From an uncultured Schlesneria sp. (GTDB lineage: Bacteria > Planctomycetota > Planctomycetia > Planctomycetales > Planctomycetaceae): DNA of 64,000 nt. The DNA is taken from contig CAIOKO010000143.1 in assembly GCA_903858935.1 (NCBI GenBank), forward strand, positions 24,841 through 88,840, written 5' to 3'. The translations under genes were made by a program, and so were the position numbers. The notes beneath the pieces were generated by a model, which made no database searches, was not told the DNA's origin, and worked only from the letters and a program-made list of their open reading frames with translations. This document shows, in pieces, positions 9,508 through 21,249 of the stretch (the stretch's first letter is position 1; every line of letters begins with the position of its first letter).

Positions 9508-10761
9508 TTACTGTTCGGGCTGCGCGTCAGTCGTTTCCGCCGGCGCTTCACCACTGTCTTCCGGTTCGATTTCCGGTAGCAGTGGAAGGCGGTCCGGGAA
9601 TCGGTGGTAGACCGGATAAGGATGACCGATTTGGCGGAGGCACATGACGAGCCCGCTTTCTGTCGCCACGAAAATTCGGTCGGTGCGGTCGTTTCCCGTT
9701 CGGACGGTAAAGCGACGAAGTGGTATCGATCCAATTGTTTCGCCGCTGCTTCTTGAGACCATTGTAAGATTTCCGTCAGCATCAGACGCGGCCACGGAAC
9801 CACCGGTTACTGCGACGAAATTGTTTAATTCCGGTTTCCACCAACGGCGAGCACCAGAATTCGGGTCCAGGCAATACATACCACCGCGGTCTGGAAGTAC
9901 GTATAGATCATTATCGATAGCGACCGGTCCCTTTCGAATGGGAAGTCCCGACGTAAATTCCCACTTATAAGTGCGTTTTATTGGATCAACTGCACAAAAT
10001 GTAAAGTCCTCAGAAGCGACGAATAGCATATTGTCCAATCGAGCGAGCGGAGCAACGATCGCCTGGCCGGTTTCCACCTGATACCAAAGCGTTCGGTCTG
10101 CAGCTTTCACGCTATATAGTGAACCATCCCGGCTGGCAAAATTGACGTACGGTCCGATGACAATTGGTGGCGATGTGATTTCTTTTCCAACTTTGTACAT
10201 CCAGACCTGAGCGTCGAGCGACCACTGTGGAAGCCTTCGTTGTTCATAAAGCTTTCGGATTTTTTCCAGGCTGTATGCGTAAATGCTTCCGTCGAGGGTT
10301 CCGAAGTAGACTTGCTTTTCATCGACTGCTGGGCCGGTTGACGGTTGACCATGCAGAATCAACGTCCAAAGCGTTCGACCTGTCCTTTTATCCAGACCGT
10401 ACATCGTTGATCCAACGACAATCATCGCCTCGTCCTCATTCGAGACTGCGGGGAAGCTTGGTTGGTCAAATTTTCCGAGTTGAACTGCCCACAGCTGCTG
10501 TCCCGATTCAGCGTCAAACGCAGTCGTAACCCCCGATGAAGCCTGCACGTAGACCATATCTTCATCGATAGAAACGTGCTTGATCTTGTCGCGATGAGGG
10601 TTTATCACAGCCTGAGCCCACCAGCCTCGCTCAAGCCCGATCCTGCTCAATTGCTGGTGCGTTGGAAGCGGGGAATCCCCTTTCAGCTGCGCAACGGCTG
10701 GTGCGTCGAGAGAGACGCAAATCAACGCGACAACCGTCAGCACTCGCAGGCCATTCTTCAT
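9508..10761 (-). CDS. PQQ-binding-like beta-propeller repeat protein (secreted)
   Basis: Signal peptide; repeats of FDAESGQQLWAVQLGKF / LDKRTGRTLWTLI / AVDPIKRTYKWEF. Confidence 0.88.
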   Translation of the reverse strand: MKNGLRVLTVVALICVSLDAPAVAQLKGDSPLPTHQQLSRIGLERGWWAQAVINPHRDKIKHVSIDEDMVYVQASSGVTTAFDAESGQQLWAVQLGKFDQPSFPAVSNEDEAMIVVGSTMYGLDKRTGRTLWTLILHGQPSTGPAVDEKQVYFGTLDGSIYAYSLEKIRKLYEQRRLPQWSLDAQVWMYKVGKEITSPPIVIGPYVNFASRDGSLYSVKAADRTLWYQVETGQAIVAPLARLDNMLFVASEDFTFCAVDPIKRTYKWEFTSGLPIRKGPVAIDNDLYVLPDRGGMYCLDPNSGARRWWKPELNNFVAVTGGSVAASDADGNLTMVSRSSGETIGSIPLRRFTVRTGNDRTDRIFVATESGLVMCLRQIGHPYPVYHRFPDRLPLLPEIEPEDSGEAPAETTDAQPEQ

Positions 10762-11098
10762 TTCATCGCTCTCTTCGCACTGGATTAACTTTGTCGGCTA
10801 CGATTCTGCGGCCACTTAATAAATTGCATATGACAAGATTAAGCATCTTTGCGTCGGCAGACTGGCAGGCAATAGGTGAGTTCCGATTTCAGCTTCGGAG
10901 CTTCTCTCACCATCGCGTTTTCTTTCCTATCTTACCGAGTCGCTCGAACCGATCGCCAGTGTCAGTTTTTGGGGATTTCTGGCGATCTTCATTATGATGT
11001 TGCAGTTAAGAATTGTGACGGGATAGAATCCAAGCGAATGGTACAGAGTTTTTTTACGAAGTTTTTTGAGGTAAGCTCGGTTCCAGTCGATTTCATCG

Positions 11099-12502
11099 TT
11101 GGATTCGGGTTTCTGGGAATTTCCCGTTTTACGATTCTACGCCGCCTGGAGGTGGTTCGTGAGCCGTTACTTACGAATGTTGCCGATGGTGATACCTGAC
11201 AGGAATCAGAATTCGGCGCGTCGTCGACGCCTCGCTATGCTTTTCGCGTGTGTTGTCGCATTTCCTCAATTCGTAATGGCGGATCTCGTCAAATTAATAA
11301 ATGGGGGCGAGCTGCGCGGAAAAATCGTCGCCACAAGCGACGCGAAGTACAAAATTCGTGTCGAAACGCTCACTGGTGCAACCGTCGTTGTTGAGCGTTC
11401 TAAAGTGCAGTTTGTGACACCCCGTTCTCTTTCGATGGAAGAGTACGAGACTCGATCGCGAAGCATAGAGGATTCTTCTGATGCTCATTGGGAACTTGCC
11501 GAATGGTGCCGGCAGCGAGGCTTAATAAAGCAGCGTGAAACGCATTTACGTCGGGTGACCGAACTCGCGCCGGATCATGAAAAAGCCCAATCGATACTCG
11601 GTCGCGTCTGGCATCAAGGACGCTGGATTGATCGTGATGAATTGATGGCTTCGCAGGGATACGTGAAATACAAAAATAAGTATATCACTCCTCAAGAACT
11701 GGAAGTCATTGAAAACACTACTGATGAACTTGAGCGCGAACGAAGTTGGTTTCAGAAAATCCGACTCTGGCATGGATGGTTGGACGGACAGCATGAGAAT
11801 CGCAGGGCCCAGGCGATGGCAGGGCTCAATTCCGTCGATGACCCGTATGCGGCAACCGCGATTATTAAATTCCTTGCATCAGATTCTCGTATTGCGATCC
11901 GCGAACTGTCAGTGTCGATATTGGTGAAAATTTCAGGAGCCAAGTCAATTAACGGGCTCGTGAAACTGGCGTTATTTGATGAAGCACCTCAAATACGAAC
12001 AGTGGCGTTGAATGGAATTGGCAGTGCGCATTATGAAAGAGCTCAAAAGGTATTCGTCACAGCTTTGAAGAATGATTCGAATATGGTGGTTTGCCGCGCC
12101 GCGACTGCGTTAGGGCAGATCGGTGACAAAGAAGTGATCAAGCCATTGATCGAAGCACTGGTGACCGTCCATCAATATCAAGTGGCGATGGATCTCCCCA
12201 ACAATCAAACATACAGCTTCAGTTCAGATGGAAACTTCTCGTCAAACACTCCAACAGTACCTCCAGGGGTGATGGACGCTGTGCGCTCGGGGCAGTTACT
12301 GCCCCCGGTGTTTGCCGCACCAAGTGATGCCCCAGCCCAACTTAAGAAGAATGTGACAATTCGGGTCGAACACTATAACGCCGAAACACTGGCGGCCTTA
12401 GGGAAACTGACTCAGCAGAATTTTGGGTACGACAAAAGGACCTGGCATCTCTGGTGGGCAGCAGAGAAAAATGCGAGCGGTTCGCCTAAGGGTAAAGGAT
12501 GA
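11099..12502 (+). CDS. HEAT-repeat-containing protein (true start probably downstream, MLPMVIPDRN...)
   Basis: Signal-like N-terminus then DPYAATAIIKFLASDSRIAIRELSVSILVKI... HEAT-like repeats. Confidence 0.7.
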   Translation: MDSGFWEFPVLRFYAAWRWFVSRYLRMLPMVIPDRNQNSARRRRLAMLFACVVAFPQFVMADLVKLINGGELRGKIVATSDAKYKIRVETLTGATVVVERSKVQFVTPRSLSMEEYETRSRSIEDSSDAHWELAEWCRQRGLIKQRETHLRRVTELAPDHEKAQSILGRVWHQGRWIDRDELMASQGYVKYKNKYITPQELEVIENTTDELERERSWFQKIRLWHGWLDGQHENRRAQAMAGLNSVDDPYAATAIIKFLASDSRIAIRELSVSILVKISGAKSINGLVKLALFDEAPQIRTVALNGIGSAHYERAQKVFVTALKNDSNMVVCRAATALGQIGDKEVIKPLIEALVTVHQYQVAMDLPNNQTYSFSSDGNFSSNTPTVPPGVMDAVRSGQLLPPVFAAPSDAPAQLKKNVTIRVEHYNAETLAALGKLTQQNFGYDKRTWHLWWAAEKNASGSPKGKG

Positions 12503-12734
12503 AGAACGCAAGAATCGATTTCAGATTTCTGCTGTTTTCAGTGCCGATTTAAAGGTGCTGCTTCAAGGTTCAGCTTTTTTGAATTGCTTGCGTAATCGTT
12601 GCAGCCGGAAGGGTTGATCGCAGTAGAAGGTTTCCGTCCATCTCTTCGAATTTCGTTCAGTGGCATTCTCTGCCGGGGACGATAACTACCATCGAATGAA
12701 CAGCAACAAATATTGGTGGTGATTTTCTGTTGAG

Positions 12735-13163
12735 ATGGATAGTGCAATCATGGCAGCTCGCGTTGCTTTACTAATACTCGTGACCGGCCTTTTTGCGGCA
12801 CTTTGGTCCGGAGACCACCCAGATCAGTTGGCGCAAGGTCGCCGACCATCCAAGCAAGAAATCCGCTTGGATTACGACCGCGAGCCTGTCACGAACCAGG
12901 TGATTTCATTATCCGGCACCCAGATTGTTGCGCCGCTTCCACAAGGAATCGCTGCAGGAACATACCTGGTAGCAGATCAATTGGGTGGCACGCGTATTCG
13001 AGTTGTTTCGAAGGGCGAAGTCGGCTCGGTGATTGAAGTGCCCGGACAAAAAATCGTCAACCACTATTCAGTCGAGACGCGACACGGTCGATGGCATTAC
13101 ATTCGAATTGAACAATCTGCTTCAGGCCAGGCGGCCGTTCCGGAATCACGTCGACGTCGTTGA
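12735..13163 (+). CDS. Small secreted hypothetical protein
   Basis: ORF 142 aa with N-terminal hydrophobic segment; intergenic position; no family recognised. Confidence 0.5.
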   Translation: MDSAIMAARVALLILVTGLFAALWSGDHPDQLAQGRRPSKQEIRLDYDREPVTNQVISLSGTQIVAPLPQGIAAGTYLVADQLGGTRIRVVSKGEVGSVIEVPGQKIVNHYSVETRHGRWHYIRIEQSASGQAAVPESRRRR

Positions 13164-14060
13164 GTTAATTGATGCAGGTAGCCCGGTTGCAATCGTTGGA
13201 TACGCCGGGGTCCATTTGAGTCTTTCTCGCAGCGTCTTGTTTGAGCAACGTTTATTCAGTCCGCCAGAGCCACGGGCGCTTGCTTCTTCTGGATTGAAAA
13301 CTGGGGCAGGGCCGCCAACAAGTTCGGCAAGTTTGGTGTAGTATTCGCTCCTTAAGACAGGGAGATCGTCGACGACGACATACGTTTCGAACGGGGCCCC
13401 TGTTTTTTCGCAGGCGAGAACAGCGGATGCCGCGTCGTCCACATGAATTAAATTCAGCCACGAATCGCCGCGACCAGCGACAGACAACCCTGCCCTTATC
13501 GATTCGATGCGGGATAACAGCCGTTCGGGGCCGTAGATTCCAGCTAATCTCAGAACGTTGGCATTTGTCACGTCACTGTTTGGAAAATATTCCCAAACCA
13601 ATCTTTCGGCCTCGATGCAATTCTGGCCTCCAGGTTGCGTTGGTTTGCATTCCGAACTTTCGTCGACCCATTCTCCTGCGGATTGTCCAAAAACGCTGGT
13701 GCTTGAAACGTAGATAAATCGCCTGCAGCGGCCATTTATGCTCGAAAGGACGTTTCTTAACCCACCGCAGGTCACCTCTTTATGGCTTCGTCCAGAATTC
13801 CGGTCAAATCCTACGGCATAGAATATCAGGTCAACCTCGGGCAGGATTGCAAGAGAATCCGGATCACAGATGTCGGCGACGACCGGTTGTATTCCTGATT
13901 GCCGGAATGATTCAGCATTTTTTTGAGTTCGAGTCACGGCAAGAACTTCGTGACCGGCGTCGATCCAGGCTCTCGCAACACGACGCCCAAGGTATCCACA
14001 ACCAAAAATCATGATCCGCATCGTCCGACTTTCTGTACTTGTTTCGCGGCTTTGAAGCAT
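13146..14060 (-). CDS. NAD-dependent epimerase/dehydratase (SDR family)
   Basis: MRIMIFGCGYLGRRVARAWIDAGHEV Rossmann motif; FIYVSSTSVFGQ; true start likely MRIMIFGCG. Confidence 0.87.
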   Translation of the reverse strand: MLQSRETSTESRTMRIMIFGCGYLGRRVARAWIDAGHEVLAVTRTQKNAESFRQSGIQPVVADICDPDSLAILPEVDLIFYAVGFDRNSGRSHKEVTCGGLRNVLSSINGRCRRFIYVSSTSVFGQSAGEWVDESSECKPTQPGGQNCIEAERLVWEYFPNSDVTNANVLRLAGIYGPERLLSRIESIRAGLSVAGRGDSWLNLIHVDDAASAVLACEKTGAPFETYVVVDDLPVLRSEYYTKLAELVGGPAPVFNPEEASARGSGGLNKRCSNKTLRERLKWTPAYPTIATGLPASINSTTST

Positions 14061-14274
14061 GGTCGTTGCGTTTCGCGGGCATTGACGCGTGATAATTCGA
14101 GACTCAGGTGATTTCAGCTCAACCGATTTTGAGAATTCCGCAGATGTTTGTTAATCAATTTGGGGCTGAATTGCAGTTGTTGGCCATCATTCTATAATCC
14201 CAGTGATGAATCACGAAGTGTAGAAAACTTAGGTCGACGATCGGTGGGAGGGCGTTTAACGGATCTTCCGGGAA

Positions 14275-15075
14275 GTGCCGGGTTCCGAAACCCACCGATG
14301 TTTGACCTGTTCAACAAACACGGTGGCTGCCGCGGGGAGTGACAACGTGACGGACTCGACTGCCCAGTGCAAAACTGGGCTGCTTGCTTGCTTAGGACTG
14401 AGCTGGTTTTTTCGATTACTTTCATCTTCGATTGGACAAAAGTTCGTCATGGGTGTCACAGGGTTGTTGCTCTGCGGCTTCCTCGTGGCGCATCTGGCTG
14501 GCAATCTGTTGCTTTTCATGGGTGCCAAGCCGTTTAACGAATATGCCCATGCGCTGCATTCCCAGTGGGAATTGTTGGCGGTCGCGGAATTTGGTCTCGT
14601 TGTTCTTTTCCTGGCACACGTTTATCTGGCCGTTGCGACGACGATCGGAAACTATCGAGCTCGTCGGGACTTTTATGTCCTTAAGCAGTCAAAGGTCCCG
14701 GGGCGAATTATTGGCGCAAATTCGTGGATGTTTGCTTCTGGTTCAGTTGTGCTCGGGTTCGTGATTCTTCATCTCATTGATTTGCGATTGGGGCTTCGAA
14801 GCTCTCTTCAATATTTGCCAGAAACGGATCTGGAAGCACCTTTCAAGAATACGCTGGCTGCGATCAGTGATCCAATCAGTCGCGTGGTTTATTTTGTGGG
14901 TGTGATCGTACTAGGAGTTCATCTGTCGCATGGGTTTGCGAGCGCGTTTCAATCACTTGGGTTAAATCATCCAAAGTACACACCGTTGATTAAGATCATC
15001 GGGAAGATCTTTGGCGTCATAATTGCGGTTGGCTTCGCCAGCATCGTTGTGTTCGTGCCGGGGATGTGGCGATGA
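14275..15075 (+). CDS. sdhC: Succinate dehydrogenase cytochrome b subunit
   Basis: SSSIGQKFVMGVTGLLLCGFLVAHLAGNLLLF; followed by SdhA and SdhB. Confidence 0.9.
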   Translation: MPGSETHRCLTCSTNTVAAAGSDNVTDSTAQCKTGLLACLGLSWFFRLLSSSIGQKFVMGVTGLLLCGFLVAHLAGNLLLFMGAKPFNEYAHALHSQWELLAVAEFGLVVLFLAHVYLAVATTIGNYRARRDFYVLKQSKVPGRIIGANSWMFASGSVVLGFVILHLIDLRLGLRSSLQYLPETDLEAPFKNTLAAISDPISRVVYFVGVIVLGVHLSHGFASAFQSLGLNHPKYTPLIKIIGKIFGVIIAVGFASIVVFVPGMWR

Positions 15076-15180
15076 CCTTCTGGCAACTTCACGCTGGTCT
15101 CAGGTGAAATTGAAAATCAAAATAAATCGTGCGATGAGGAATCGATCAACGTATTCCTTCAAATTCATCGACCGGTTTTT

Positions 15181-17202
15181 TTGAAAATGCAAAGTAAGAA
15201 TATTCCGGAGCAATACGGTGCCCGATTTGATTTCTTCGAGTCAATATATTTGGATCTGCAAGGGGAAAAAATGGTAACCGTCGCTGACACCCCGTTGGAC
15301 GGACGCTGTCCAGACGGTAATATCGCCAGCCGCTGGGATCAGCGGAAACGTGACTTGAAACTTGTTGCTCCCAATAACAAACGAAAATATACGGTTATCG
15401 TTGTTGGGACGGGACTTGCTGGCGGTTCTGCTGCCGCTTCGCTTGCCGAGTTGGGTTACAATGTCCTTTCGTTTTGTATTCAGGATTCGCCTCGACGCGC
15501 CCATAGCATTGCCGCTCAGGGAGGCATCAACGCTGCGAAAAATTATCAGAACGATGGCGATTCGGTCTGGCGCCTGTTTTACGACACGGTGAAGGGGGGA
15601 GAATGGCGTGCCCGTGAATCCAACGTTTATCGGCTGGCAACACTGAGTACGTCGATTATCGATCAGTGTGTTGCTCAGGGGGTTCCATTCGCACGTGAGT
15701 ACGGTGGAACATTGACCAACCGTTCGTTCGGCGGTGCTCAAGTCTCGCGGACGTTCTACTGCGGTGGTCAGACAGGTCAGCAGCTGTTGCTCGGCGCGTA
15801 TCAGGCGATGATGCGTCAAGTCAGCGGAGGTGGGATCAAGCTGTTCACACGACGAGAAATGCTCGATCTCGTCGTCGTTGATGGGATTGCTCGCGGAATC
15901 GTGACTCGGGATCTCGTCACTGGCAAATATGAAACCTTTGTCAGTGATGCGGTGGTTCTCTGTACCGGCGGGTATGGAAACGCCTATTACCTTTCAACAA
16001 TGGCGAAAACCTGTAACGTGACCGCCGCCTGGAGATGTCACAAACGAGGCGCCTATTTTGCAAATCCTTGTTTTACGCAGATTCATCCGACCTGCATTCC
16101 CGTCAGCGGCGATCATCAATCCAAGCTGACATTGATGAGTGAAAGCCTCAGAAACGACGGACGCGTCTGGGTCCCAAAAACTAAGGGTGACGTTCGTTCG
16201 CCGGATCAGATTCCTGAAGACGAACGGGACTATTACCTTGAACGCCGTTACCCGTCGTATGGAAATCTGGCGCCGCGCGATGTTTCTTCGCGAGCAGCCA
16301 AAGAGCGTTGCGACGCCGGCTTTGGGGTCGGGCCATCCGGAATGTCTGTCTATCTTGATTTTTCCAAAGCAATCAAGGAAGACGGAGAATCTGTGATTCG
16401 TGAGAAGTACGGTAACTTGTTCCACATGTACGAGCGGATTACTGACGAAAATCCTTACAAGGTACCGATGCGAATCTATCCAGCCGTGCATTACACGATG
16501 GGTGGCTTATGGGTGGACTACAATCTACAGAGTAATCTTCCGGGACTTTACGTCCTCGGCGAAGCGAATTTCTCGGATCACGGAGCGAATCGACTTGGTG
16601 CCAGCGCTCTCATGCAAGGCTTAGCTGACGGCTATTTTGTGATTCCCTATACCGTTGGTGATCACATTGCGACGCGGAAGGTCAAGCCAATTTCAGCGGA
16701 TCGACCAGAGTTCCACGAAGCACTCGAGGCAGCGAAGTCACGGACTGCTGCAATTCTAAATGTCAAAGGGACCCACAGCACAGAGCACTTCCATCGAGCC
16801 CTCGGAAAGATCATGTGGGACCATGTCGGAATGGCGCGAAACGAAAAGGGTCTTTTGCACGCGATTGAGCAAATCAAGAGTCTTCGCGAACAGTTCTGGC
16901 ACGATGTCAAAGTCGTTGGCAGCGGCGAAACGCTGAATCAGAACCTGGAACACGCCGGTCGAGTTGCTGATTTTCTTGAATTTGCAGAGTTGCTGGCTCG
17001 AGACGCTCTTTATCGCGATGAATCTTGCGGAGGTCATTTCCGTGAAGAACATCAAACAGAAGAAGGCGAATGTGAACGTAACGATGCCGACTTCAGTTAT
17101 GTGTCTGCATGGGAATACCAGGGTATTGGCACAGAATCGATCCTTCATAAAGAACCGCTGACGTTTGTCGACGCCCCATTTGGTGTCCGCAGCTACAAGT
17201 AG
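15181..17202 (+). CDS. sdhA: Succinate dehydrogenase/fumarate reductase flavoprotein subunit
   Basis: [77 protein letters not shown]. Confidence 0.97.
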   Translation: MKMQSKNIPEQYGARFDFFESIYLDLQGEKMVTVADTPLDGRCPDGNIASRWDQRKRDLKLVAPNNKRKYTVIVVGTGLAGGSAAASLAELGYNVLSFCIQDSPRRAHSIAAQGGINAAKNYQNDGDSVWRLFYDTVKGGEWRARESNVYRLATLSTSIIDQCVAQGVPFAREYGGTLTNRSFGGAQVSRTFYCGGQTGQQLLLGAYQAMMRQVSGGGIKLFTRREMLDLVVVDGIARGIVTRDLVTGKYETFVSDAVVLCTGGYGNAYYLSTMAKTCNVTAAWRCHKRGAYFANPCFTQIHPTCIPVSGDHQSKLTLMSESLRNDGRVWVPKTKGDVRSPDQIPEDERDYYLERRYPSYGNLAPRDVSSRAAKERCDAGFGVGPSGMSVYLDFSKAIKEDGESVIREKYGNLFHMYERITDENPYKVPMRIYPAVHYTMGGLWVDYNLQSNLPGLYVLGEANFSDHGANRLGASALMQGLADGYFVIPYTVGDHIATRKVKPISADRPEFHEALEAAKSRTAAILNVKGTHSTEHFHRALGKIMWDHVGMARNEKGLLHAIEQIKSLREQFWHDVKVVGSGETLNQNLEHAGRVADFLEFAELLARDALYRDESCGGHFREEHQTEEGECERNDADFSYVSAWEYQGIGTESILHKEPLTFVDAPFGVRSYK

Positions 17203-17249
17203 CCTTTTGTCTAGCGACCTCAATTCGAGCCGCGGAGAATTTCCAGATC

Positions 17250-18023
17250 ATGAACCACGCTGCTTCAAAAAACTTGAATCTGACCTTGAAGATTTGGCGA
17301 CAGGCCGGACCGAAACAATCGGGTGGATTAAAGACGTATCAGGTCAGCGGCATCTCAACTGACATGTCGTTTCTTGAAATGCTTGATGTCTTGAATGAGC
17401 AATTGATCGCGTCGGGTGAAGAGCCAGTCGCTTTCGACCACGATTGCCGTGAGGGCATTTGTGGAACTTGCGGCGTCGTCATCAATGGTCAGGCACATGG
17501 TCCTGATTCCGGAACGACGACCTGCCAATTGCATATGCGACGTTTTCACGACGGTGACACGATCGTCATTGAACCATGGCTTGCCAAAGCGTTTCCGATC
17601 GTACGCGACCTGATCGTTGATCGCTCCGCATTCGACCGTATCATCCAGGCTGGCGGCTTTGTTTCAGTGAACACTGGCAACGCTCCCGAAGCAAACACAA
17701 CACTCGTTCCGCATCACGTCCAGCAGGACGCTATGAATGCCGCCGCATGTATTGGATGTGGGGCATGCGTCGCATCGTGTAAAAATGCGTCCGCGATGTT
17801 GTTTGTTTCCGCGAAAGTTTCACACCTGGCAAGCTTACCTCAGGGGCAAGCCGAACGCAGTAAGCGAGTGCTAAACATGGTTGCAACCATGGACGCTGAG
17901 CACTTTGGGAATTGTACGAACACTGGTGAGTGTGAAGCGGCCTGTCCCGCCAAGATCAAACTGACGAATATTGCACAGCTGAATCGGGAGTATATGAAGG
18001 CCGCTCTGCTGTCAAAAGAATGA
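17250..18023 (+). CDS. sdhB: Succinate dehydrogenase/fumarate reductase iron-sulfur subunit
   Basis: [18 protein letters not shown] 2Fe-2[26 protein letters not shown]. Confidence 0.97.
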   Translation: MNHAASKNLNLTLKIWRQAGPKQSGGLKTYQVSGISTDMSFLEMLDVLNEQLIASGEEPVAFDHDCREGICGTCGVVINGQAHGPDSGTTTCQLHMRRFHDGDTIVIEPWLAKAFPIVRDLIVDRSAFDRIIQAGGFVSVNTGNAPEANTTLVPHHVQQDAMNAAACIGCGACVASCKNASAMLFVSAKVSHLASLPQGQAERSKRVLNMVATMDAEHFGNCTNTGECEAACPAKIKLTNIAQLNREYMKAALLSKE

Positions 18024-18025
18024 AA

Positions 18026-19030
18026 TTACTTTCGAACAGAATCATTCTGGCTCGCAAATTCATGGTGCAGTTCCCGTATTGACTCTTTCACTGTCGACAG
18101 GTCCCCGACGACTACGAAATTGCGGAATGAGTATTCATCAGGGTTTATTCCGTCTCGTTTGCCGTCAATTCGAAAGACACAGTTCCACTTAACGACCTTT
18201 TCAGCAGAAAATCTGAATCGGCCATATCCCGCGGATTCGTATCCAGGTGAAGGTTGATCGGGCGAATAGATTCCCATCGCATGTGTCCCAGCTTTATTTG
18301 AAAGTATCACCGGGAAAGATTGTTCACCAGGGCCATCGTCAAGGGGTTCGATTGAGTCTTTCGTTGTATCGTACTTTGAGAAGACTTCAAATTCTGCCGG
18401 CATATATCCGGTAACGGCTTCAAACACTGCATGTCGATGTCGCTCTCCAACCGGCAACGAGAACGATACGTCATACCGTACGACGTGTTGCAAGTTTCGG
18501 TGACCAATTTGCACGCGTTTGGTCACAAGATGATTTGAAAGTTCGACAGTATTCTTGGCCGGATTCCCTTCGGACTTCTCATTCGGACTGAGCCAAAAAG
18601 CCATCTGATTGGTGGTCTGGAGTTTGTTTCCGTCAGCAATCAAATGTAATAAGCGGCTCGTCGATTTCGGACCAGCTCCATCTTTCCGAGAACCTGCTTC
18701 TGTTGGATTGAACGTCTCGGCTGTCAAAGGGTGCCCGGCATCGAAATTTGACGCCGATTGAAGCTGGCGACCATGATCAGCACTATCAATGAACTCGCGA
18801 CCGTTCCAAGTGAGAGAGTGAATCGCCCCTGCGAGTCGTTCTGTTGTTTGAATAACGATTTCGGAATTGCCTGCCATCGCGCGGATCGTTGCATTACCCG
18901 AGGGAAAGTGTTCCGCAGAACATACGATCACGTAGTTGAGACTGATGATTAGTGCGGTCGTAAATAACGATCGCAATTGAATGGACGAAAGCGACATATT
19001 CAGACCACGATCCAGAATTTCGAGCGACAT
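18026..19030 (-). CDS. Secreted hypothetical protein
   Basis: ORF 334 aa with signal peptide (SLFTTALIISLNYVIVCSAE); no family recognised. Confidence 0.6.
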   Translation of the reverse strand: MSLEILDRGLNMSLSSIQLRSLFTTALIISLNYVIVCSAEHFPSGNATIRAMAGNSEIVIQTTERLAGAIHSLTWNGREFIDSADHGRQLQSASNFDAGHPLTAETFNPTEAGSRKDGAGPKSTSRLLHLIADGNKLQTTNQMAFWLSPNEKSEGNPAKNTVELSNHLVTKRVQIGHRNLQHVVRYDVSFSLPVGERHRHAVFEAVTGYMPAEFEVFSKYDTTKDSIEPLDDGPGEQSFPVILSNKAGTHAMGIYSPDQPSPGYESAGYGRFRFSAEKVVKWNCVFRIDGKRDGINPDEYSFRNFVVVGDLSTVKESIRELHHEFASQNDSVRK

Positions 19031-19041
19031 AGTCCACTCGT

Positions 19042-21249
19042 TTACTTCGACTCCGACGATGATAAGAATCTCGGTGCAGAACGTTCAGCCAATTCTCGAG
19101 CCTGAGCTGCAGATGTATCCAGCGAGACAACTAAGGTTACTTTCCACGTTCCGTCGGCGGGTGCCATGAATTCCCAGTGAGGCATCACGGAACAGCTTTG
19201 ATGGACCAATTCAAAACCACTTTCCGATTGACTGACCGTTTGGATGGGCTGAGTCCAGAAGCTGGCATGTTCTGAAACGTCAATCGAGACATCCAGACCA
19301 AGCCATTCATCAACAAGACCGATTCGAGAGGAAGGATTCGTCGAATTCAGTGTTTCTAACGGACCGAGGTTCAGGCCCCGGTCATTATAGTAGTAGCGGT
19401 CGTGCGCACATGCAGCCATCGCAGCAAAGTTGAATTCGATTCCGAAATGAATTGGCAACCCGGCAGGCAGATGTTCAAGTAAGTAACTGATTTCAAGTGA
19501 GCCAGCCTGATTGGACGACAGCGATATCGTCTTGGTGACTTTCACTTGAAACGGTCCAAGTTTGCCGTCTCGCCACATCGTCGCTTCGACGCGTTCATCG
19601 GAGCGCCGGATCTTGGAGAGATAGACCCCTTCGACGAAGTCGCCGATTTCTCCATTCCCGTTCGTAAAGTTTTCGTGGGTTAATCCCGGCTGTAGAAAAT
19701 GGTCCACAAGGCTTTTTCGAGGCCAGGGATCATATTGTAGCTTCTGATCCAGGTTCGGTTGTTTGAATCGGACCCCGCCGTTGGGATCAACGCCGCCACC
19801 GTTGTCGCTGGCCGGCAGTCCTGTATGCTGGCGAACACGGTCATGATAAGGTTCGGGGCGTCGGTTCAATGTTGCCAACAAGTTTGTGCGAATTTGTCGC
19901 ACATCCAGCTCGTAAAGATGCCCTCCCTTTCCGGGCGACAAATAAGCGATGAGCCGATCACCCGCCAGTCGAATTTCTTTTCTAGCGTCGAGGTTGAAAT
20001 CTTCCGCTTGTACGTCGACCCAGTGCCCTCGACGGCCAGAGGCGCGTTCCAGCATAGTCTCAGCGGAAATCAAGCTGCTGTAAATCGCATTTCTGAGGTG
20101 AGGTAGATACAGGCCACCAAACGCACCATGCCAATATGGGCAGTTACATTGACCCCGGTAAAGTTCGCGACGAGCTTCAGCGAGAAGTTGAGCGGGTGTC
20201 CCTTGCGTCGCCGTTGCCGAAACTTCCTCAAGTCGTCGACTCACCTGGACCATTCTCGCGTACATTTCATTTGCTTCGGGGTACTTCACCAGGAAATTCC
20301 GCCAGAAACCAGCTCGTACGAACTGACGCATCGAATGCCAGTCGTGACGCTGCTCATTCGCCGCGATCAGATTGCGGTAGTGCGTCTGCTTTTCGGTCGG
20401 CAACGCCCATTCCGTCATTTCACGGTAACTCGCATCGGGAATATAAATCCGACCGATCGGAGAGACGCTGTCAACCGTTTCCGACATCGTTGTGACGTGA
20501 AGCCATTGCTGATTGTCTCGTAGCGCCGAGAAAAAACGACGCAGCCAGCCATCACGGTAAACGTGATCTTTCGAACCGGGCCAGACTCCGAATTTCTCGC
20601 CGTCATCTCCAAAAATTAAAACGGCGTTCGGGTATCGGTCTGCAATATGGCGGCAGTGATTGATGAGGTCTTGTGGATCAGCGTACGGGATCAAATATCT
20701 CAATCGCTCGCCACCCGCAAATACCTTCAGCAGTCGGCCGCTTTCTTCCGTCAGATAGTACCCCTGCAGCTCGTCTTCATTCAGGCCGGCGTTGCGAAAA
20801 TGCGTGTCATCAAGCAGCGTATATTCCATCCCCGCTTCGACAATGTCGCCAGCAAACGACTGTTCCCAGACCCGTTCGGGGACCCACATTCCACGGACGC
20901 GAGTTTCGAAGAGATCTTCAAGATGTCGTTTATAAAGTTGAATCTGGCCGATTCGATCACGGCGCGGAATCGCGGCCAGGATCGGTTCATAATAGGGGCC
21001 GCCCAGCAGCTCGATCTGACCTCGCTTAACAAATTCGCGAATTCGCGCGATGTATTCCGGATGGTGCCTGGCGAGCCAGTCCAGGAGGCTTCCTGAAATG
21101 TGTAATACGATCGGCAACTCGGGAAAGTCCTGGAGGACATTCAGAAACGGAACGTAGCTATCCTGAAAAGCGGCATCAAAAACACCATCAAAATTGCCGA
21201 CGGGCTGATGATTGTGCAGCGTCAGAATTAACCGTACATGTCCATTCAT
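19042..21249 (-). CDS. Glycoside hydrolase family 57 (alpha-amylase/4-alpha-glucanotransferase type)
   Basis: MNGHVRLILTLHNHQPVGNFDGVF, PERVWEQS, FGDDGEKFGVWPGSKDHVY; C-terminal all-beta region. Confidence 0.93.
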   Translation of the reverse strand: MNGHVRLILTLHNHQPVGNFDGVFDAAFQDSYVPFLNVLQDFPELPIVLHISGSLLDWLARHHPEYIARIREFVKRGQIELLGGPYYEPILAAIPRRDRIGQIQLYKRHLEDLFETRVRGMWVPERVWEQSFAGDIVEAGMEYTLLDDTHFRNAGLNEDELQGYYLTEESGRLLKVFAGGERLRYLIPYADPQDLINHCRHIADRYPNAVLIFGDDGEKFGVWPGSKDHVYRDGWLRRFFSALRDNQQWLHVTTMSETVDSVSPIGRIYIPDASYREMTEWALPTEKQTHYRNLIAANEQRHDWHSMRQFVRAGFWRNFLVKYPEANEMYARMVQVSRRLEEVSATATQGTPAQLLAEARRELYRGQCNCPYWHGAFGGLYLPHLRNAIYSSLISAETMLERASGRRGHWVDVQAEDFNLDARKEIRLAGDRLIAYLSPGKGGHLYELDVRQIRTNLLATLNRRPEPYHDRVRQHTGLPASDNGGGVDPNGGVRFKQPNLDQKLQYDPWPRKSLVDHFLQPGLTHENFTNGNGEIGDFVEGVYLSKIRRSDERVEATMWRDGKLGPFQVKVTKTISLSSNQAGSLEISYLLEHLPAGLPIHFGIEFNFAAMAACAHDRYYYNDRGLNLGPLETLNSTNPSSRIGLVDEWLGLDVSIDVSEHASFWTQPIQTVSQSESGFELVHQSCSVMPHWEFMAPADGTWKVTLVVSLDTSAAQARELAERSAPRFLSSSESK